Assembly: GCF_020831925.1 (NCBI RefSeq)
Contig: NZ_JAFIFQ010000030.1
Span: forward strand, 1 to 45,186
Length of the DNA stretch: 45,186 bases
From: Alkalimonas sp.
GTDB taxonomy: Bacteria > Pseudomonadota > Gammaproteobacteria > Enterobacterales > Alteromonadaceae
Reading direction: 5' to 3'
Below the pieces are notes generated by a model. The model was not told the origin of the DNA. It worked only from the letters and a program-made list of their open reading frames with translations, and made no database searches. Positions 8,451-17,899 of this stretch are shown piece after piece. Made by a program: the position numbers and the translations under genes. Within the stretch, counting starts at the first letter, position 1. Every line of letters begins with the position of its first letter.

Positions 8451-9764
8451 ATGCAAGTTTCTGTGGAAACCACTCAGGGTTTAGAGCGCCGTTTAACTAT
8501 TACTGTGCCGGCTGATGCGATTCAGTCTGAAGTAAAAAACCGTTTGCGTGATCTGGCTAAGCGCCAGCGCATCGACGGCTTCCGTCCAGGTAAAGCGCCT
8601 GTATCTATCATCCAAAAGCGTTATGGTCAGGCAGTATTGCAGGAAGTTGCTTCCGAGCAAATGCAGCGCAGCTTCTACGAAGCTATTATTGAGCAGAAAA
8701 TCACCCCTGCAGGCTCACCAACTTTTGCCCCTCAGGCATTGGAAGAAGGTAAAGACTTGCAGTTTGCTGCCACTTTCGAAGTCTACCCAGAGGTAGAAGT
8801 TCAGGCGCTGGACAAAATTGAAGTCAGCAAGCCAGTGGTGGAAATCACGGATAAAGATCTGGATAAAATGCTGGAAACCCTGCGTAAGCAACACGCTACC
8901 TGGGCCGAGAAAAAAGGCAAAGCAGCCAAGAACGACCGCATTATCATGGATTTTGTTGGCAGCATTGATGGCGAAGAATTTGAAGGCGGCAAAGCCAGCG
9001 ACTTCACATTGGAGCTTGGCCAGGGTCGCATGATTCCAGGTTTTGAAGAAGGTCTGATTGGCAAGAAAGCCGGTGAAGAAACCACGCTGGAAGTGACTTT
9101 CCCGGAAGATTATCACGCTGCAAACTTGAAAGGCAAAGCAGCCAGCTTCGCAGTGACTGTGAAGAAAGTTGAGAAGCAGGTACTGCCTGAACTGAACGAT
9201 GAGTTCGCCGCCCTGTTCGGCCTGGCTGAAGCCACTGTGGATGCGTTAAAAGCTGAAGTGCGCAAGAACATGGAGCGTGAGCTGAAGCAAACGGTTCGTG
9301 GCAAAGTCAAAGATCAGGTGATCAAAGGCTTGCTGGCCAACAACGAAGTGGAAGTTCCTAAGTCACTGGTTGCTGGCGAAGTAGACGTACTGCGCAAGCA
9401 AGCGATGCAGCGTTTTGGTCAGAACATGGATCCAAAACAACTGCCTGAACTGCCAGCGTCTTTGTTCGAAGAGCAGGCGAAAGATCGGGTGAAAGTAGGT
9501 TTGTTGCTGGGTGAAATCATCAAAACCAACGAGCTGAAAGTGGACGATAGCCGGGTTCAGGAACTGATTGCCGATGTGGCTTCTGCTTACGAAGATCCGC
9601 AGGAAGTAGTTCAGTACTACAACAGCAATCAGGAGCTGTTGCAAAGCATGCGTAATGTTGCGTTGGAAGATCAGGCCATCGAGCTGGTGCTGAGCAAAGC
9701 GACTGTAACTGAAGCCCCTGCCAAGTTTGATGAGATCATGAATCCACAACAGGCTGCCAACTAA
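8451..9764 (+). CDS. tig: trigger factor (ribosome-bound chaperone)
   Basis: Trigger factor binds the ribosome at the polypeptide exit, shields nascent chains and has peptidyl-prolyl isomerase activity. The 437-residue protein has an N-terminal ribosome-binding domain with the signature GFRPGKAP (about residues 44-51). An FKBP-like isomerase domain follows (about 155-245, including [14 protein letters not shown] and PGFEEGLIG), then the long helical C-terminal chaperone domain. Length matches the family. An AGGTAA ribosome-binding site precedes the ATG. It heads the conserved tig-clpP-clpX-lon-hupB-ppiD series. Confidence 0.97.
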   Translation: MQVSVETTQGLERRLTITVPADAIQSEVKNRLRDLAKRQRIDGFRPGKAPVSIIQKRYGQAVLQEVASEQMQRSFYEAIIEQKITPAGSPTFAPQALEEGKDLQFAATFEVYPEVEVQALDKIEVSKPVVEITDKDLDKMLETLRKQHATWAEKKGKAAKNDRIIMDFVGSIDGEEFEGGKASDFTLELGQGRMIPGFEEGLIGKKAGEETTLEVTFPEDYHAANLKGKAASFAVTVKKVEKQVLPELNDEFAALFGLAEATVDALKAEVRKNMERELKQTVRGKVKDQVIKGLLANNEVEVPKSLVAGEVDVLRKQAMQRFGQNMDPKQLPELPASLFEEQAKDRVKVGLLLGEIIKTNELKVDDSRVQELIADVASAYEDPQEVVQYYNSNQELLQSMRNVALEDQAIELVLSKATVTEAPAKFDEIMNPQQAAN

Positions 9765-9809
9765 GTTAGCTAGTCAACTAAGATTGACTTCTGTTGGTAA
9801 CGCAGTTTT

Positions 9810-9846
9810 AATGGCTCGGACAGTTTTGTTCGGGCCATTTTATTTT
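9810..9846 (+). terminator. Rho-independent terminator after tig
   Basis: AATGGCTCGGA (9810-9820) pairs, with G-U pairs, with TTCGGGCCATT ending near 9839, followed by a T-rich tract. It separates tig from clpP. Confidence 0.75.
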
Positions 9847-9881
9847 CAGGCGCCTCGTCGCCAGTCATCAGGAAATCATCT

Positions 9882-10508
9882 ATGTCGTTACACAGCACTC
9901 CGCATCAGGATTTAATCAACGCCTTAGTTCCCATCGTGATAGAACAAACCGCCAAAGGCGAGCGTTCTTTTGATATCTATTCCCGCTTACTGAAAGAGCG
10001 TGTTATTTTTCTGACCGGGCCGGTGGAAGATCACATGGCCAACCTGATTTGTGCTCAATTGCTGTTTTTAGAGTCCGAGAATCCGGAAAAAGACATCTAC
10101 ATTTATATCAACTCGCCGGGTGGTGTCGTTACTGCCGGCATGTCGATTTATGATACCATGCAGTTTATCAAGCCGGATGTAGCCACTGTCTGTATGGGGC
10201 AGGCCGCTAGCATGGGTGCTTTCCTGCTTTCCGGTGGTGCTAAAGGCAAACGTTATTGCTTACCGAATGCCCGGGTGATGATCCATCAGCCGTTGGGCGG
10301 TTTTCAGGGCCAGGCTACCGATATTGAGATCCATGCCCGTGAGATCTTAAGTATAAAGGAACGATTGAACCGTTTACTGGCAGAACATACCGGCCAGAGT
10401 TACGAGAAAGTGTGTCATGATACTGAGCGCGATAACTTCTTGACCGCCCAGGCGGCGAAAGAATATGGTCTGGTGGACGCAATTTTGACACAACGGGACG
10501 CGAAATAA
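9882..10508 (+). CDS. clpP: ATP-dependent Clp protease proteolytic subunit ClpP
   Basis: ClpP is the tetradecameric serine peptidase that degrades substrates unfolded by ClpX or ClpA. The 208-residue protein carries the triad S110 (in GQAASMGAF), H135 (in MIHQPLGG) and D184 (in DTERDNF). The N-terminal 10 to 15 residues are probably a propeptide cut off autocatalytically, as in E. coli. clpX follows after 76 bp. Confidence 0.97.
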   Translation: MSLHSTPHQDLINALVPIVIEQTAKGERSFDIYSRLLKERVIFLTGPVEDHMANLICAQLLFLESENPEKDIYIYINSPGGVVTAGMSIYDTMQFIKPDVATVCMGQAASMGAFLLSGGAKGKRYCLPNARVMIHQPLGGFQGQATDIEIHAREILSIKERLNRLLAEHTGQSYEKVCHDTERDNFLTAQAAKEYGLVDAILTQRDAK

Positions 10509-10584
10509 CGGCAAATTTTTGCTATGGTATTAAGATACAAAGCGCTCAATGTGTTATTGGGGGCGAAGTGGAAGAGGAAGTTAC

Positions 10585-11865
10585 ATGGCTGATAACCGCA
10601 CTGACGGTGACAAAGGCGGTAAATTGTTGTACTGCTCCTTTTGTGGCAAGTCACAGCATGAGGTGCGCAAGCTGATCGCTGGGCCGCAGGTCTATATCTG
10701 CGACGAGTGTGTTGATTTATGCAACGACATTATCCGTGAAGAAATCAAGGATATCTCGCCAAAGCGTGAAGCCGATAAGCTGCCAACCCCGCATGAAATC
10801 CGCCATCACCTCGATGATTATGTGATTGGGCAGGAGCATGCCAAAAAAGTACTGGCTGTAGCGGTGTACAACCATTACAAGCGGCTGCGTAATGCTGGCA
10901 ACAAGCCGGATGTCGAGCTGGGTAAAAGCAATATTTTGCTGATTGGTCCAACTGGTAGCGGTAAAACCTTGCTGGCAGAAACCCTGGCACGCTTGCTGGA
11001 TGTGCCTTTTACTATGGCCGATGCCACTACGTTGACCGAAGCGGGTTATGTCGGTGAAGATGTAGAGAACATCATTCAAAAGCTATTGCAAAAGTGCGAT
11101 TACGACGTTGAAAAAGCCCAACGGGGTATTGTCTACATCGATGAAATCGACAAAATTTCACGCAAGTCCGATAACCCCTCTATTACCCGTGACGTCTCCG
11201 GGGAAGGAGTGCAGCAAGCCCTGTTGAAGCTGATTGAAGGTACCGTTGCTTCAGTACCACCACAGGGAGGACGTAAGCATCCTCAGCAGGAGTTTTTGCA
11301 GGTGGACACCTCAAAAATTCTGTTTATCTGTGGCGGTGCTTTCGCGGGGCTTGATAAAGTGATCGAGCAGCGCTCTGCCAAAGGCGCAGGCATTGGTTTT
11401 GGCGCTGAAGTGAAAAGCAAAGAAAGTAGCCGCAGTCTGACTGAATCATTTAAAGATGTTGAGCCGGAAGATCTGGTGAAGTACGGTCTTATTCCGGAGT
11501 TTATCGGTCGCTTGCCAGTGGTTGCTACTCTGACTGAGCTGGATGCAGAAGCCTTGGTACAGATTCTTAGCCTTCCTAAGAATGCTTTGGTCAAACAGTT
11601 TGCCTCTTTGTTCGATATGGAAGGGGTCGAGTTGGAGTTTCGTGAAGACGCTTTAAAAGCCATTGCGCAAAAAGCGATGGAGCGGAAAACCGGTGCTCGT
11701 GGCCTGCGTTCCATTGTGGAAGGAGTGCTGTTGGACACCATGTACGAATTGCCATCAATGGAAGATGTCAGCAAGGTGGTGATTGACGATACCGTTATTC
11801 GCGGTGAGTCCGATCCTATTCTGATTTATCAACGTAAAGATCCTGCGGTCGCAGAATCGCATTAG
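10585..11865 (+). CDS. clpX: ATP-dependent unfoldase ClpX
   Basis: ClpX is the AAA+ unfoldase that feeds ClpP. The frame is open from 10549, but the ATG at 10585 follows a GAGGAAG ribosome-binding site and gives 426 residues starting MADNRTDG, as expected. Visible elements are the four-cysteine zinc-binding domain (CSFCGKS and CDECVDLC, residues about 15-40), Walker [13 protein letters not shown], the GYVGEDVE pore loop, Walker [11 protein letters not shown], and the ClpP-docking loop with IGFGAEV. All are intact. Confidence 0.96.
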   Translation: MADNRTDGDKGGKLLYCSFCGKSQHEVRKLIAGPQVYICDECVDLCNDIIREEIKDISPKREADKLPTPHEIRHHLDDYVIGQEHAKKVLAVAVYNHYKRLRNAGNKPDVELGKSNILLIGPTGSGKTLLAETLARLLDVPFTMADATTLTEAGYVGEDVENIIQKLLQKCDYDVEKAQRGIVYIDEIDKISRKSDNPSITRDVSGEGVQQALLKLIEGTVASVPPQGGRKHPQQEFLQVDTSKILFICGGAFAGLDKVIEQRSAKGAGIGFGAEVKSKESSRSLTESFKDVEPEDLVKYGLIPEFIGRLPVVATLTELDAEALVQILSLPKNALVKQFASLFDMEGVELEFREDALKAIAQKAMERKTGARGLRSIVEGVLLDTMYELPSMEDVSKVVIDDTVIRGESDPILIYQRKDPAVAESH

Positions 11866-11872
11866 CCCCTCA

Positions 11873-11901
11873 TCGGGCAGCTGGCAGCTGCCCGAGTTTT
11901 T
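11873..11901 (+). terminator. Rho-independent terminator after clpX
   Basis: TCGGGCAGCT (11873-11882) and AGCTGCCCGA (11886-11895) form a perfect 10-bp stem with a 3-nt loop, followed by GTTTTT. It insulates lon from clpX and leaves lon to its own promoter. Confidence 0.88.
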
Positions 11902-11942
11902 CTGGCTTGACACATGCAGATGCAGGAAATCGGCAGCAAGCA

Positions 11943-11970
11943 ATTGAAGTTCTGAAAACCGGCCTCATAT
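11943..11970 (+). promoter_or_regulatory. candidate sigma-32 (heat shock) promoter of lon
   Basis: ATTGAA (11943-11948), a 14-bp spacer and CCTCATAT (11963-11970) match the sigma-32 consensus CTTGAA/CCCCATNT with one mismatch in each half. It lies about 50 bp before the lon ATG, as expected for a gene that is sigma-32 dependent in E. coli. Confidence 0.55.
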
Positions 11971-12019
11971 AGATACCATATCCTTTTGCAGCTGCATGCA
12001 ACTTACTCGAGAGTGAAAA

Positions 12020-14416
12020 ATGACTGAACAACAGATTGAACGTCGTCATATGCCGGTGTTGGCCCTGCGCGATGTGGTGGTGTACCCGCATATGGTGATC
12101 CCCTTGTTTGTCGGTCGGGCGAAATCCATCAAGTGCCTGGATGCCGCCATGGACAACGACAAGCAAATCTTTTTGGTGGCACAAAAAGATGCCAGCCAGG
12201 ATGATCCTAAGGCCGAAGATCTCTACGAAATCGGCACTGTCGCGACTATTTTGCAGCTGCTGAAATTACCGGATGGTACCGTCAAGGTTCTGGTAGAGGG
12301 CAGCCAGCGTGCTCGTTTGCTGGAGTTTACTGAGACTGAGCACAGTTTTGCGGCTGACATCGAAATGATTGCTTCGCTGGAAGTTGACAGCCGTGAACAA
12401 GAAGTCTTCCTGCGCTCTGCCATCAACCAGTTTGAAGGCTACATCAAACTTAATAAGAAGATCCCCCCGGAAGTTCTGACGGCGCTGAGCGGTATCGAAG
12501 ATGCTGCCCGCTTGGCCGATACCATGGCCGCGCATATGCCGCTCAAAGTTGAAGACAAGCAGAAAGTGCTGGAAATCAGCGATGTTACTGAACGGCTTGA
12601 ATTTTTAATGGCGATGATGGAAAGCGAGATCGACATTTTGCAGGTCGAGCGTCGTATCCGTAGCCGGGTGAAAAAACAGATGGAGAAAAGCCAGCGCGAG
12701 TACTATCTGAATGAGCAAATGAAAGCTATTCAGAAAGAACTGGGTGAGCTGGAAGATGCGCCAGATGAGTTCGAAACGCTGAGCAATAAGATTGAACAGG
12801 CCAAAATGCCGGCCGAAGCGGCCGACAAAGCCAAAGCCGAGCTGCAAAAGTTGAAGATGATGTCGCCAATGTCGGCTGAAGCCACGGTGGTGCGCAGTTA
12901 CATCGATTGGCTGAGCAATGTGCCATGGAAAACCCGCAGTAAGGTGAAGAAAGATCTGGCCGGCGCTGAAAAAATCCTTAACTCGGATCATTATGGTCTG
13001 GAGAAAGTCAAAGAGCGCATCATCGAGTATTTAGCGGTGCAGCAGCGTGTTAATAAACTAAAAGGCCCAATCCTTTGCTTGGTAGGCCCGCCGGGAGTCG
13101 GTAAAACCTCGTTAGGGCAGTCGATTGCTAAAGCAACTGGGCGTAAATACGTGCGGATGGCATTAGGTGGGGTGCGTGATGAAGCCGAAATTCGTGGCCA
13201 TCGCCGTACTTACATTGGTTCGATGCCGGGCAAAATCATTCAGAAAATGGCCAAAGTTGGCGTACGGAATCCATTGTTCTTGCTGGACGAAATCGACAAG
13301 ATGGCGTCGGATTTTCGTGGCGATCCGGCTGCTGCTTTGCTCGAAGTGCTAGACCCGGAGCAAAACACCAGTTTCAGCGATCATTACCTGGAAGTTGACT
13401 ACGATCTGTCGGATGTGATGTTCGTCGCTACTTCCAACAGTCTGAATATTCCAGCGCCTTTGCTGGATCGGATGGAAGTGATTCGCTTATCGGGTTATAC
13501 CGAAGATGAAAAGCTGAACATCGCCAAGCAGCACCTGATTAGTAAGCAAATTGGGCGCAATGGCTTAAAGCCTGATGAGATCGTTATTAAAGACGATGCC
13601 ATTATCGGCATTATTCGCTATTACACCCGCGAAGCCGGGGTGCGTAGCCTGGAGCGGGAAATCTCCAAACTGTGCCGTAAAGCAGTCAAAGAAATTCTGC
13701 TGAATAAAGATACTAAAACCGTGGTCATTGAGCAGGCGAACCTGGAAAGCTATCTGGGCGTGCAACGTTTTGATTACGGCAAAGCGGAAGACAACAACCG
13801 CATTGGTCAGGTCACCGGCCTGGCTTGGACCGAAGTGGGTGGTGACTTATTGACCATCGAGGCGGCGGCAGTGGTAGGTAAAGGCAAGCTTACCTTTACT
13901 GGCTCACTGGGGGATGTGATGAAGGAGTCGATTCAGGCTGCAATGACGGTAGTGCGTAGCCGGGCAGAATTACTCCGTATCAACGATGACTTCTATGAAA
14001 CCCGCGATATTCATGTGCATGTGCCAGAAGGGGCTACGCCAAAAGATGGTCCTAGCGCTGGTATTGGCATGGTAACGGCACTGGTCTCCAGCTTAACCGG
14101 CAATCCGGTACGGGCCGATGTCGCCATGACCGGTGAAATTACACTGCGTGGTGAAGTACTGCCGATTGGTGGCTTAAAAGAGAAGTTACTGGCTGCGCAT
14201 CGTGGAGGTATTAAACGGGTGTTGATCCCGCACGATAACCTGCGTGACCTAAAAGAAATCCCTGAGAACGTCAAAGCAGACCTGGAAATTAAAGCGGTAA
14301 AATGGATTGATGAGGTGCTGGAACTGGCATTGCAAGAGCCGCTAAGCCGCTTCCAGCCTGAAATCTTGCCAAAAAAAGCAGCAAAAAGTGCAAAAATAGA
14401 AAAAAATGCCCATTAA
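12020..14416 (+). CDS. lon: ATP-dependent protease Lon
   Basis: Lon is a homo-oligomeric AAA+ serine protease degrading misfolded and short-lived regulatory proteins. The 798-residue protein is the bacterial LonA type: N-terminal substrate domain (about 10-205), helical region, AAA+ domain with Walker A GPPGVGKT (356-363) and LLDEIDK, then the peptidase domain with S679 (in DGPSAGIG) and K722 (in GGLKEKLL), the same positions as in E. coli. A lysine-rich tail of about 15 residues extends the C-terminus. It sits between a clpX terminator and a hairpin before hupB. Confidence 0.97.
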   Translation: MTEQQIERRHMPVLALRDVVVYPHMVIPLFVGRAKSIKCLDAAMDNDKQIFLVAQKDASQDDPKAEDLYEIGTVATILQLLKLPDGTVKVLVEGSQRARLLEFTETEHSFAADIEMIASLEVDSREQEVFLRSAINQFEGYIKLNKKIPPEVLTALSGIEDAARLADTMAAHMPLKVEDKQKVLEISDVTERLEFLMAMMESEIDILQVERRIRSRVKKQMEKSQREYYLNEQMKAIQKELGELEDAPDEFETLSNKIEQAKMPAEAADKAKAELQKLKMMSPMSAEATVVRSYIDWLSNVPWKTRSKVKKDLAGAEKILNSDHYGLEKVKERIIEYLAVQQRVNKLKGPILCLVGPPGVGKTSLGQSIAKATGRKYVRMALGGVRDEAEIRGHRRTYIGSMPGKIIQKMAKVGVRNPLFLLDEIDKMASDFRGDPAAALLEVLDPEQNTSFSDHYLEVDYDLSDVMFVATSNSLNIPAPLLDRMEVIRLSGYTEDEKLNIAKQHLISKQIGRNGLKPDEIVIKDDAIIGIIRYYTREAGVRSLEREISKLCRKAVKEILLNKDTKTVVIEQANLESYLGVQRFDYGKAEDNNRIGQVTGLAWTEVGGDLLTIEAAAVVGKGKLTFTGSLGDVMKESIQAAMTVVRSRAELLRINDDFYETRDIHVHVPEGATPKDGPSAGIGMVTALVSSLTGNPVRADVAMTGEITLRGEVLPIGGLKEKLLAAHRGGIKRVLIPHDNLRDLKEIPENVKADLEIKAVKWIDEVLELALQEPLSRFQPEILPKKAAKSAKIEKNAH

Positions 14417-14458
14417 AGGCTTTTCATTCTCTATGGCTGTGCTAACTTAAGGAAAGTT

Positions 14459-14487
14459 CTCCAGCCCTTATTGGATAAGGGCTGGGG
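14459..14487 (+). terminator. stem-loop after lon
   Basis: CCAGCCCTTAT (14461-14471) pairs with ATAAGGGCTGG (14475-14485) around a TGG loop, extendable by two pairs. It is very stable but lacks a downstream T-run, so it is a terminator or 3'-end stabiliser. Confidence 0.5.
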
Positions 14488-14526
14488 CTCAAAGTGGAAA
14501 AATAGTTGTAGGATGCTCTCTTCTGC

Positions 14527-14555
14527 TTGCAAGCGCTCTGAATGCTTGTTATAAC
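14527..14555 (+). promoter_or_regulatory. strong sigma-70 promoter of hupB
   Basis: TTGCAA (14527-14532), a 17-bp spacer and TATAAC (14550-14555) with an extended -10 TGT just before it. This fits the high expression expected for HU. Confidence 0.7.
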
Positions 14556-14624
14556 ATGGGCGCGTACTTACAACATCAATACGTGTAGTTGTTGAAAACA
14601 ATAACAATTGAAGGGGATGATATT

Positions 14625-14897
14625 GTGAACAAGTCTCAACTTATCGACAAAATTGCTGCTGGTGCTGAATTGTCTAAAGCGGATGCTGGCCGTGCTCTGG
14701 ATGCATTTATCGGTGCCGTGACTGATGCACTGAAAGAAGGCGATTCTGTTGCTCTGGTTGGTTTTGGTACTTACTCTGTTCGTGAGCGTGCTGCCCGTAC
14801 CGGCCGTAACCCACAAACTGGTGCTACCATCCAGATCGCTTCAGCAAAAATTCCTTCATTCAAGCCTGGCAAAGCGTTAAAAGACGCTGTCAACTAA
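14625..14897 (+). CDS. hupB: DNA-binding protein HU-beta
   Basis: HU is the abundant nucleoid protein that bends and compacts DNA as a dimer. The start is the GTG at 14625, which follows an AAGGGGA ribosome-binding site and gives a 90-residue protein beginning (M)[17 protein letters not shown], the standard HU-beta N-terminus; the upstream in-frame extension is not supported. The DNA-binding arm motif [14 protein letters not shown] and the C-terminal [14 protein letters not shown] are conserved. Position between lon and ppiD is typical. Confidence 0.96.
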   Translation: MNKSQLIDKIAAGAELSKADAGRALDAFIGAVTDALKEGDSVALVGFGTYSVRERAARTGRNPQTGATIQIASAKIPSFKPGKALKDAVN

Positions 14898-14905
14898 GAA
14901 TGAGC

Positions 14906-14927
14906 GTTGCCCGGCGCGCCGGGTAAC
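14906..14927 (+). other. GC-rich stem-loop right after hupB
   Basis: GTTGCCCGG and CCGGGTAAC form a 9-bp stem (one G-U) around a CGCG loop, 8 nt after the hupB stop. There is no T-run. The 128 bp up to the next terminator hold further pairing, such as a GCGAAG/CTTCGC stem near 14973-15008, but no reading frame or tRNA that I can support. Confidence 0.4.
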
Positions 14928-15025
14928 TCAGCCAGGCAGCAGACTGTTCGCCATCATTGTAAATGAGATGGTCGCGAAGAACCCAGGTTCAGTCGGTAAC
15001 TGCTTCGCCAAGGCTTCAATCAGAA

Positions 15026-15054
15026 AGGCGCATCTGTTAAGATGCGCTTTTTTT
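15026..15054 (+). terminator. Rho-independent terminator before ppiD
   Basis: GCGCATCT (15028-15035), GTTA loop and AGATGCGC (15040-15047) are followed by seven T's. It ends hupB transcription about 130 bp beyond the stop codon. Confidence 0.88.
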
Positions 15055-15126
15055 ATGACGTAGCTTCATGATCATGACATAGCTACATGGCATAGTTCAT
15101 GCGTTGCAAACAGAGATAAAGGCACG

Positions 15127-17043
15127 ATGTTAGAGAAAATCAGAGAAGGTTCACAAGGACTAACCGCCAAGATCATTCTTGGTTTGGTGATCCTGACGTT
15201 TGCCCTGGCCGGGGTTGGTGGTTATCTTGGTTCGACCAAGGAGACGCCAGCAGCTGAAGTGAATGGTGAAGGGGTAACCCGTGCAGCCCTGGAGCAGGCC
15301 TATCAGAACGAGCGTGCCCGTATGGAGCAGCAGTTTGGCGAGATGTTTGAGATGTTGGCGTCGGATCCTGCTTATATGGCTGGTTTTCGTGCCGATGTAC
15401 TGGAGCGGCTGATTGACGAAACCTTGCAGAAACAGTATGCCAGGCAGCTGGGTTTGCGTGTCAGCGACGATGCTGTACGTGATTTGATCCGCTCGATGCC
15501 AGAGTTTCAGGTTGGTGGTGTCTTTAACAATGATCGTTACCTGGCATTGTTGCGCCAGGCAGGATTACAGACCGCTGAGTTCCGCGATATGTTGCGCGAC
15601 CAAATGATACGGCAGCAGTTGATCCGTGGTTTGATCCTGTCGGAGTTTGCCACTCCAAACGAATTGCAGCGTTTAATGACGTTGCAACAGCAAAGCCGTG
15701 ATATCCAGTATATTAAGTTTGCGGCGGAAAATTTCGCTGATCAGGTAGAACTGACCGAAGCTATGCTGGAACAATATTATTATGACAATCTGCTGCGCTA
15801 TGAAACCGAAGAAAAAATTGCGGTGGAGTACATCGAGCTTTCCATTGAGCAGATTGCCAAAGATGTGATGGTAACTGAAGCCGATGCTCGTGCTTTTTAT
15901 AATGCCAATCAGGCATTATATAGCACCGAGGAGCGTCGTCAGGTCGCTCATATCTTGTTTGAAAGTATGAGCAGCAATGCTGATATTAAAGCGAAAGCTG
16001 AACAAGTGTTGGCGGAGCTAAAAGCCGGAGCGGACTTTGCTGAAGTGGCAGCTCGTGAGTCGGACGATACTTTTTCTGCCGCCGAAGGTGGCGTACTGCC
16101 ATGGTTAAACCGTGGTGATATGGAGGCTGCTTTTGAAGAAGCCGCTTTTGCGCTGACTGAAGCGGGTGAACTAAGTGCAGTGGTGCAGACTAGCTTTGGT
16201 TACCACATTCTGCAATTGCATCGCTTTGAGCCATCAACGCTGCGTGACTTTGCAGAAGTAAAGTCGGAGATTACTCAGGCTTTGCAGCAGGAGCGTGCCT
16301 ACGATCGTTTCTTTGAAGTTCAGCAGTTATTGGCAGATGTCAGTTTTGATGTGCCAGATAACTTACAGGAAGCTGCTGACGTGACTCAATTGCCGCTTCG
16401 TAGTCAGGCACTGTTCTCGCGTCAGCAAGCCGCAGCGCCTTTAAATCATCCTCAGGTACTGCAGCGTTTGTTTAACTTACGCTTTATTGGCGAAGGCTTA
16501 AACAGCGAACCACTCGAAGTCGGTGCTCAGCACTTGGTGGTGGCTCGTGTTACTGAACACCAGCCAGCTCGTACTCAGTCGCTGGATGAAGTGCGTGATC
16601 AGGTGACAGCCTCTTTGCGCCGTCAGCAAAGCTCTGAGCTAGCGCGTCAGCAAGCGGATCAGATCTTGGCGCAGTTTAAACAAGATGGTGATTTTGCAGC
16701 GGCGGCAGCGGCAGCAGGGTTAGAGCCTCAGCTGGCCAGCAATACAGCGCGTTTTGGTGGTAGCCTGGATGCAGAAATTCGTGCCAAAGCCTTTGCTTTG
16801 CCTCGGCCAAGTGATGCACAGCCCGTGAGCGCTGATCTGGCCGAGCTGATGAGTGGTGATATGGCCTTAGTTGCAGTCACTGCTGTTCGAGATATCGAAG
16901 TCACTGAACAGCCAGATGCTGAAGATTTAGAGCGTTTTGCCAACCAGCATGCCCAGCAAGCCTATGAGGCTATGTTGGCGGCATTAAAAGCGGAAGCCAA
17001 AATTAAGCGGCCTCGCCTGGAGATGCCGGAAGATCGCTTCTAA
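15127..17043 (+). CDS. ppiD: periplasmic folding chaperone PpiD
   Basis: PpiD is an inner-membrane-anchored periplasmic chaperone acting on newly exported proteins near the Sec translocon. The 638-residue protein has a short cytoplasmic N-terminus and one membrane segment (about residues 15-37). A SurA-like chaperone region follows, then a parvulin-type domain (about 270-375, with AHILF, GGVLPWLNRGDM and SFGYHILQLH) and a further C-terminal chaperone part. PpiD parvulin domains often lack isomerase activity, so enzyme activity is not assumed. An AAAGG ribosome-binding site precedes the ATG. Confidence 0.93.
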   Translation: MLEKIREGSQGLTAKIILGLVILTFALAGVGGYLGSTKETPAAEVNGEGVTRAALEQAYQNERARMEQQFGEMFEMLASDPAYMAGFRADVLERLIDETLQKQYARQLGLRVSDDAVRDLIRSMPEFQVGGVFNNDRYLALLRQAGLQTAEFRDMLRDQMIRQQLIRGLILSEFATPNELQRLMTLQQQSRDIQYIKFAAENFADQVELTEAMLEQYYYDNLLRYETEEKIAVEYIELSIEQIAKDVMVTEADARAFYNANQALYSTEERRQVAHILFESMSSNADIKAKAEQVLAELKAGADFAEVAARESDDTFSAAEGGVLPWLNRGDMEAAFEEAAFALTEAGELSAVVQTSFGYHILQLHRFEPSTLRDFAEVKSEITQALQQERAYDRFFEVQQLLADVSFDVPDNLQEAADVTQLPLRSQALFSRQQAAAPLNHPQVLQRLFNLRFIGEGLNSEPLEVGAQHLVVARVTEHQPARTQSLDEVRDQVTASLRRQQSSELARQQADQILAQFKQDGDFAAAAAAAGLEPQLASNTARFGGSLDAEIRAKAFALPRPSDAQPVSADLAELMSGDMALVAVTAVRDIEVTEQPDAEDLERFANQHAQQAYEAMLAALKAEAKIKRPRLEMPEDRF

Positions 17044-17062
17044 GCAATCGACCATTAAAATG

Positions 17063-17088
17063 AACCCCGCGACTTTGCGGGGTTTTTT
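17063..17088 (+). terminator. Rho-independent terminator between ppiD and sapF
   Basis: AACCCCGC (17063-17070) and GCGGGGTT (17077-17084) with a 6-nt loop, followed by T's. The opposite strand also ends in a T-rich stretch, so it may serve both convergent units. Confidence 0.85.
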
Positions 17089-17137
17089 ATTGGCAGTGCA
17101 GCCAGCCTGGGGCAGCAGCAAAGACTAACTTAAAAGA

Positions 17138-17899
17138 CTAACTCAACCCCATCAATCTACGAGTGTGGGGATGATGAGGCTGTTCTAATAATTGCTCTGT
17201 CGCCCCGGCTTCAACTACCTGGCCGTGTTGCATCACCAAACAATGATCGCTGATGTGACGCACCAACCGCAGATTCTTACTGATTAATAAATACGACAAA
17301 CCCTTTTGTTGCTGCAGCTCCAGCAACAGGTTGACGATTTGTGCCCGCAGGGTTGGGTCCAGAACTGTCAGGGCTTCATCCAGAATCAGAATTTTGGGAT
17401 CAAGGATTAAAGCTCTGGCTAATGCTACCCGTTGTTGCTGTCCGGCAGAAAACATGTGCGGATAAAAGTTGATGTGTTCATCCATCAGCCCGACTTGTTG
17501 CAAACTTTGCAGGATTTTCTGTTGGCGCTGATTCTCATCCAGCACGGTGCTGAAACGAAGTACATCGTCCAGCATGCTACCCACCTTTTGACTGGGGTTC
17601 AGAGCCCGCTCTGCATCCTGAAACATATAGCGGATTACATGGTTGTACTTGCGGTAGTGGCTTAACGTCACAGCTTTACCTGCCAGTCGGATTTCTCCCT
17701 CATCCGGTTGCTCAATGCCAACCAGCACTTTGGCCAGGGTGCTTTTGCCTGAACCTGTTTCGCCGACCACGGCCAGGGTTTGCGCTGCATCTAACGAAAA
17801 GCTCACGTGATCCAAAGCCTGAATTGTGGTTTGGCGGAAAAGACCAAGTTGTTTACGATAGTGTTTGCATAGATTCACCACCTCCAGTAGCTGACTCAT
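17138..17899 (-). CDS. sapF: peptide ABC transporter ATPase SapF
   Basis: This is one of two cytoplasmic ATPases of the Sap peptide/cation transporter. The frame is open to 18019, but the ATG at 17899 follows an AAGGAG ribosome-binding site, overlaps the sapD stop by 4 bp, and gives a 253-residue protein starting MSQLLEVVNLCKHY. Walker A GETGSGKST, signature FSAGQQQRV and Walker B ILILDEAL are present. The switch (H-loop) position reads ISKNL, without histidine. It is the last gene of the leftward pspF-sapABCDF unit. Confidence 0.9.
   Translation of the reverse strand: MSQLLEVVNLCKHYRKQLGLFRQTTIQALDHVSFSLDAAQTLAVVGETGSGKSTLAKVLVGIEQPDEGEIRLAGKAVTLSHYRKYNHVIRYMFQDAERALNPSQKVGSMLDDVLRFSTVLDENQRQQKILQSLQQVGLMDEHINFYPHMFSAGQQQRVALARALILDPKILILDEALTVLDPTLRAQIVNLLLELQQQKGLSYLLISKNLRLVRHISDHCLVMQHGQVVEAGATEQLLEQPHHPHTRRLMGLS

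Noticed and set aside
14898-15025. tRNA-like pairing (GCGAAG/CTTCGC with GGTTCAGT between)
   Set aside because: No cloverleaf with acceptor, D and anticodon arms can be built on either strand.
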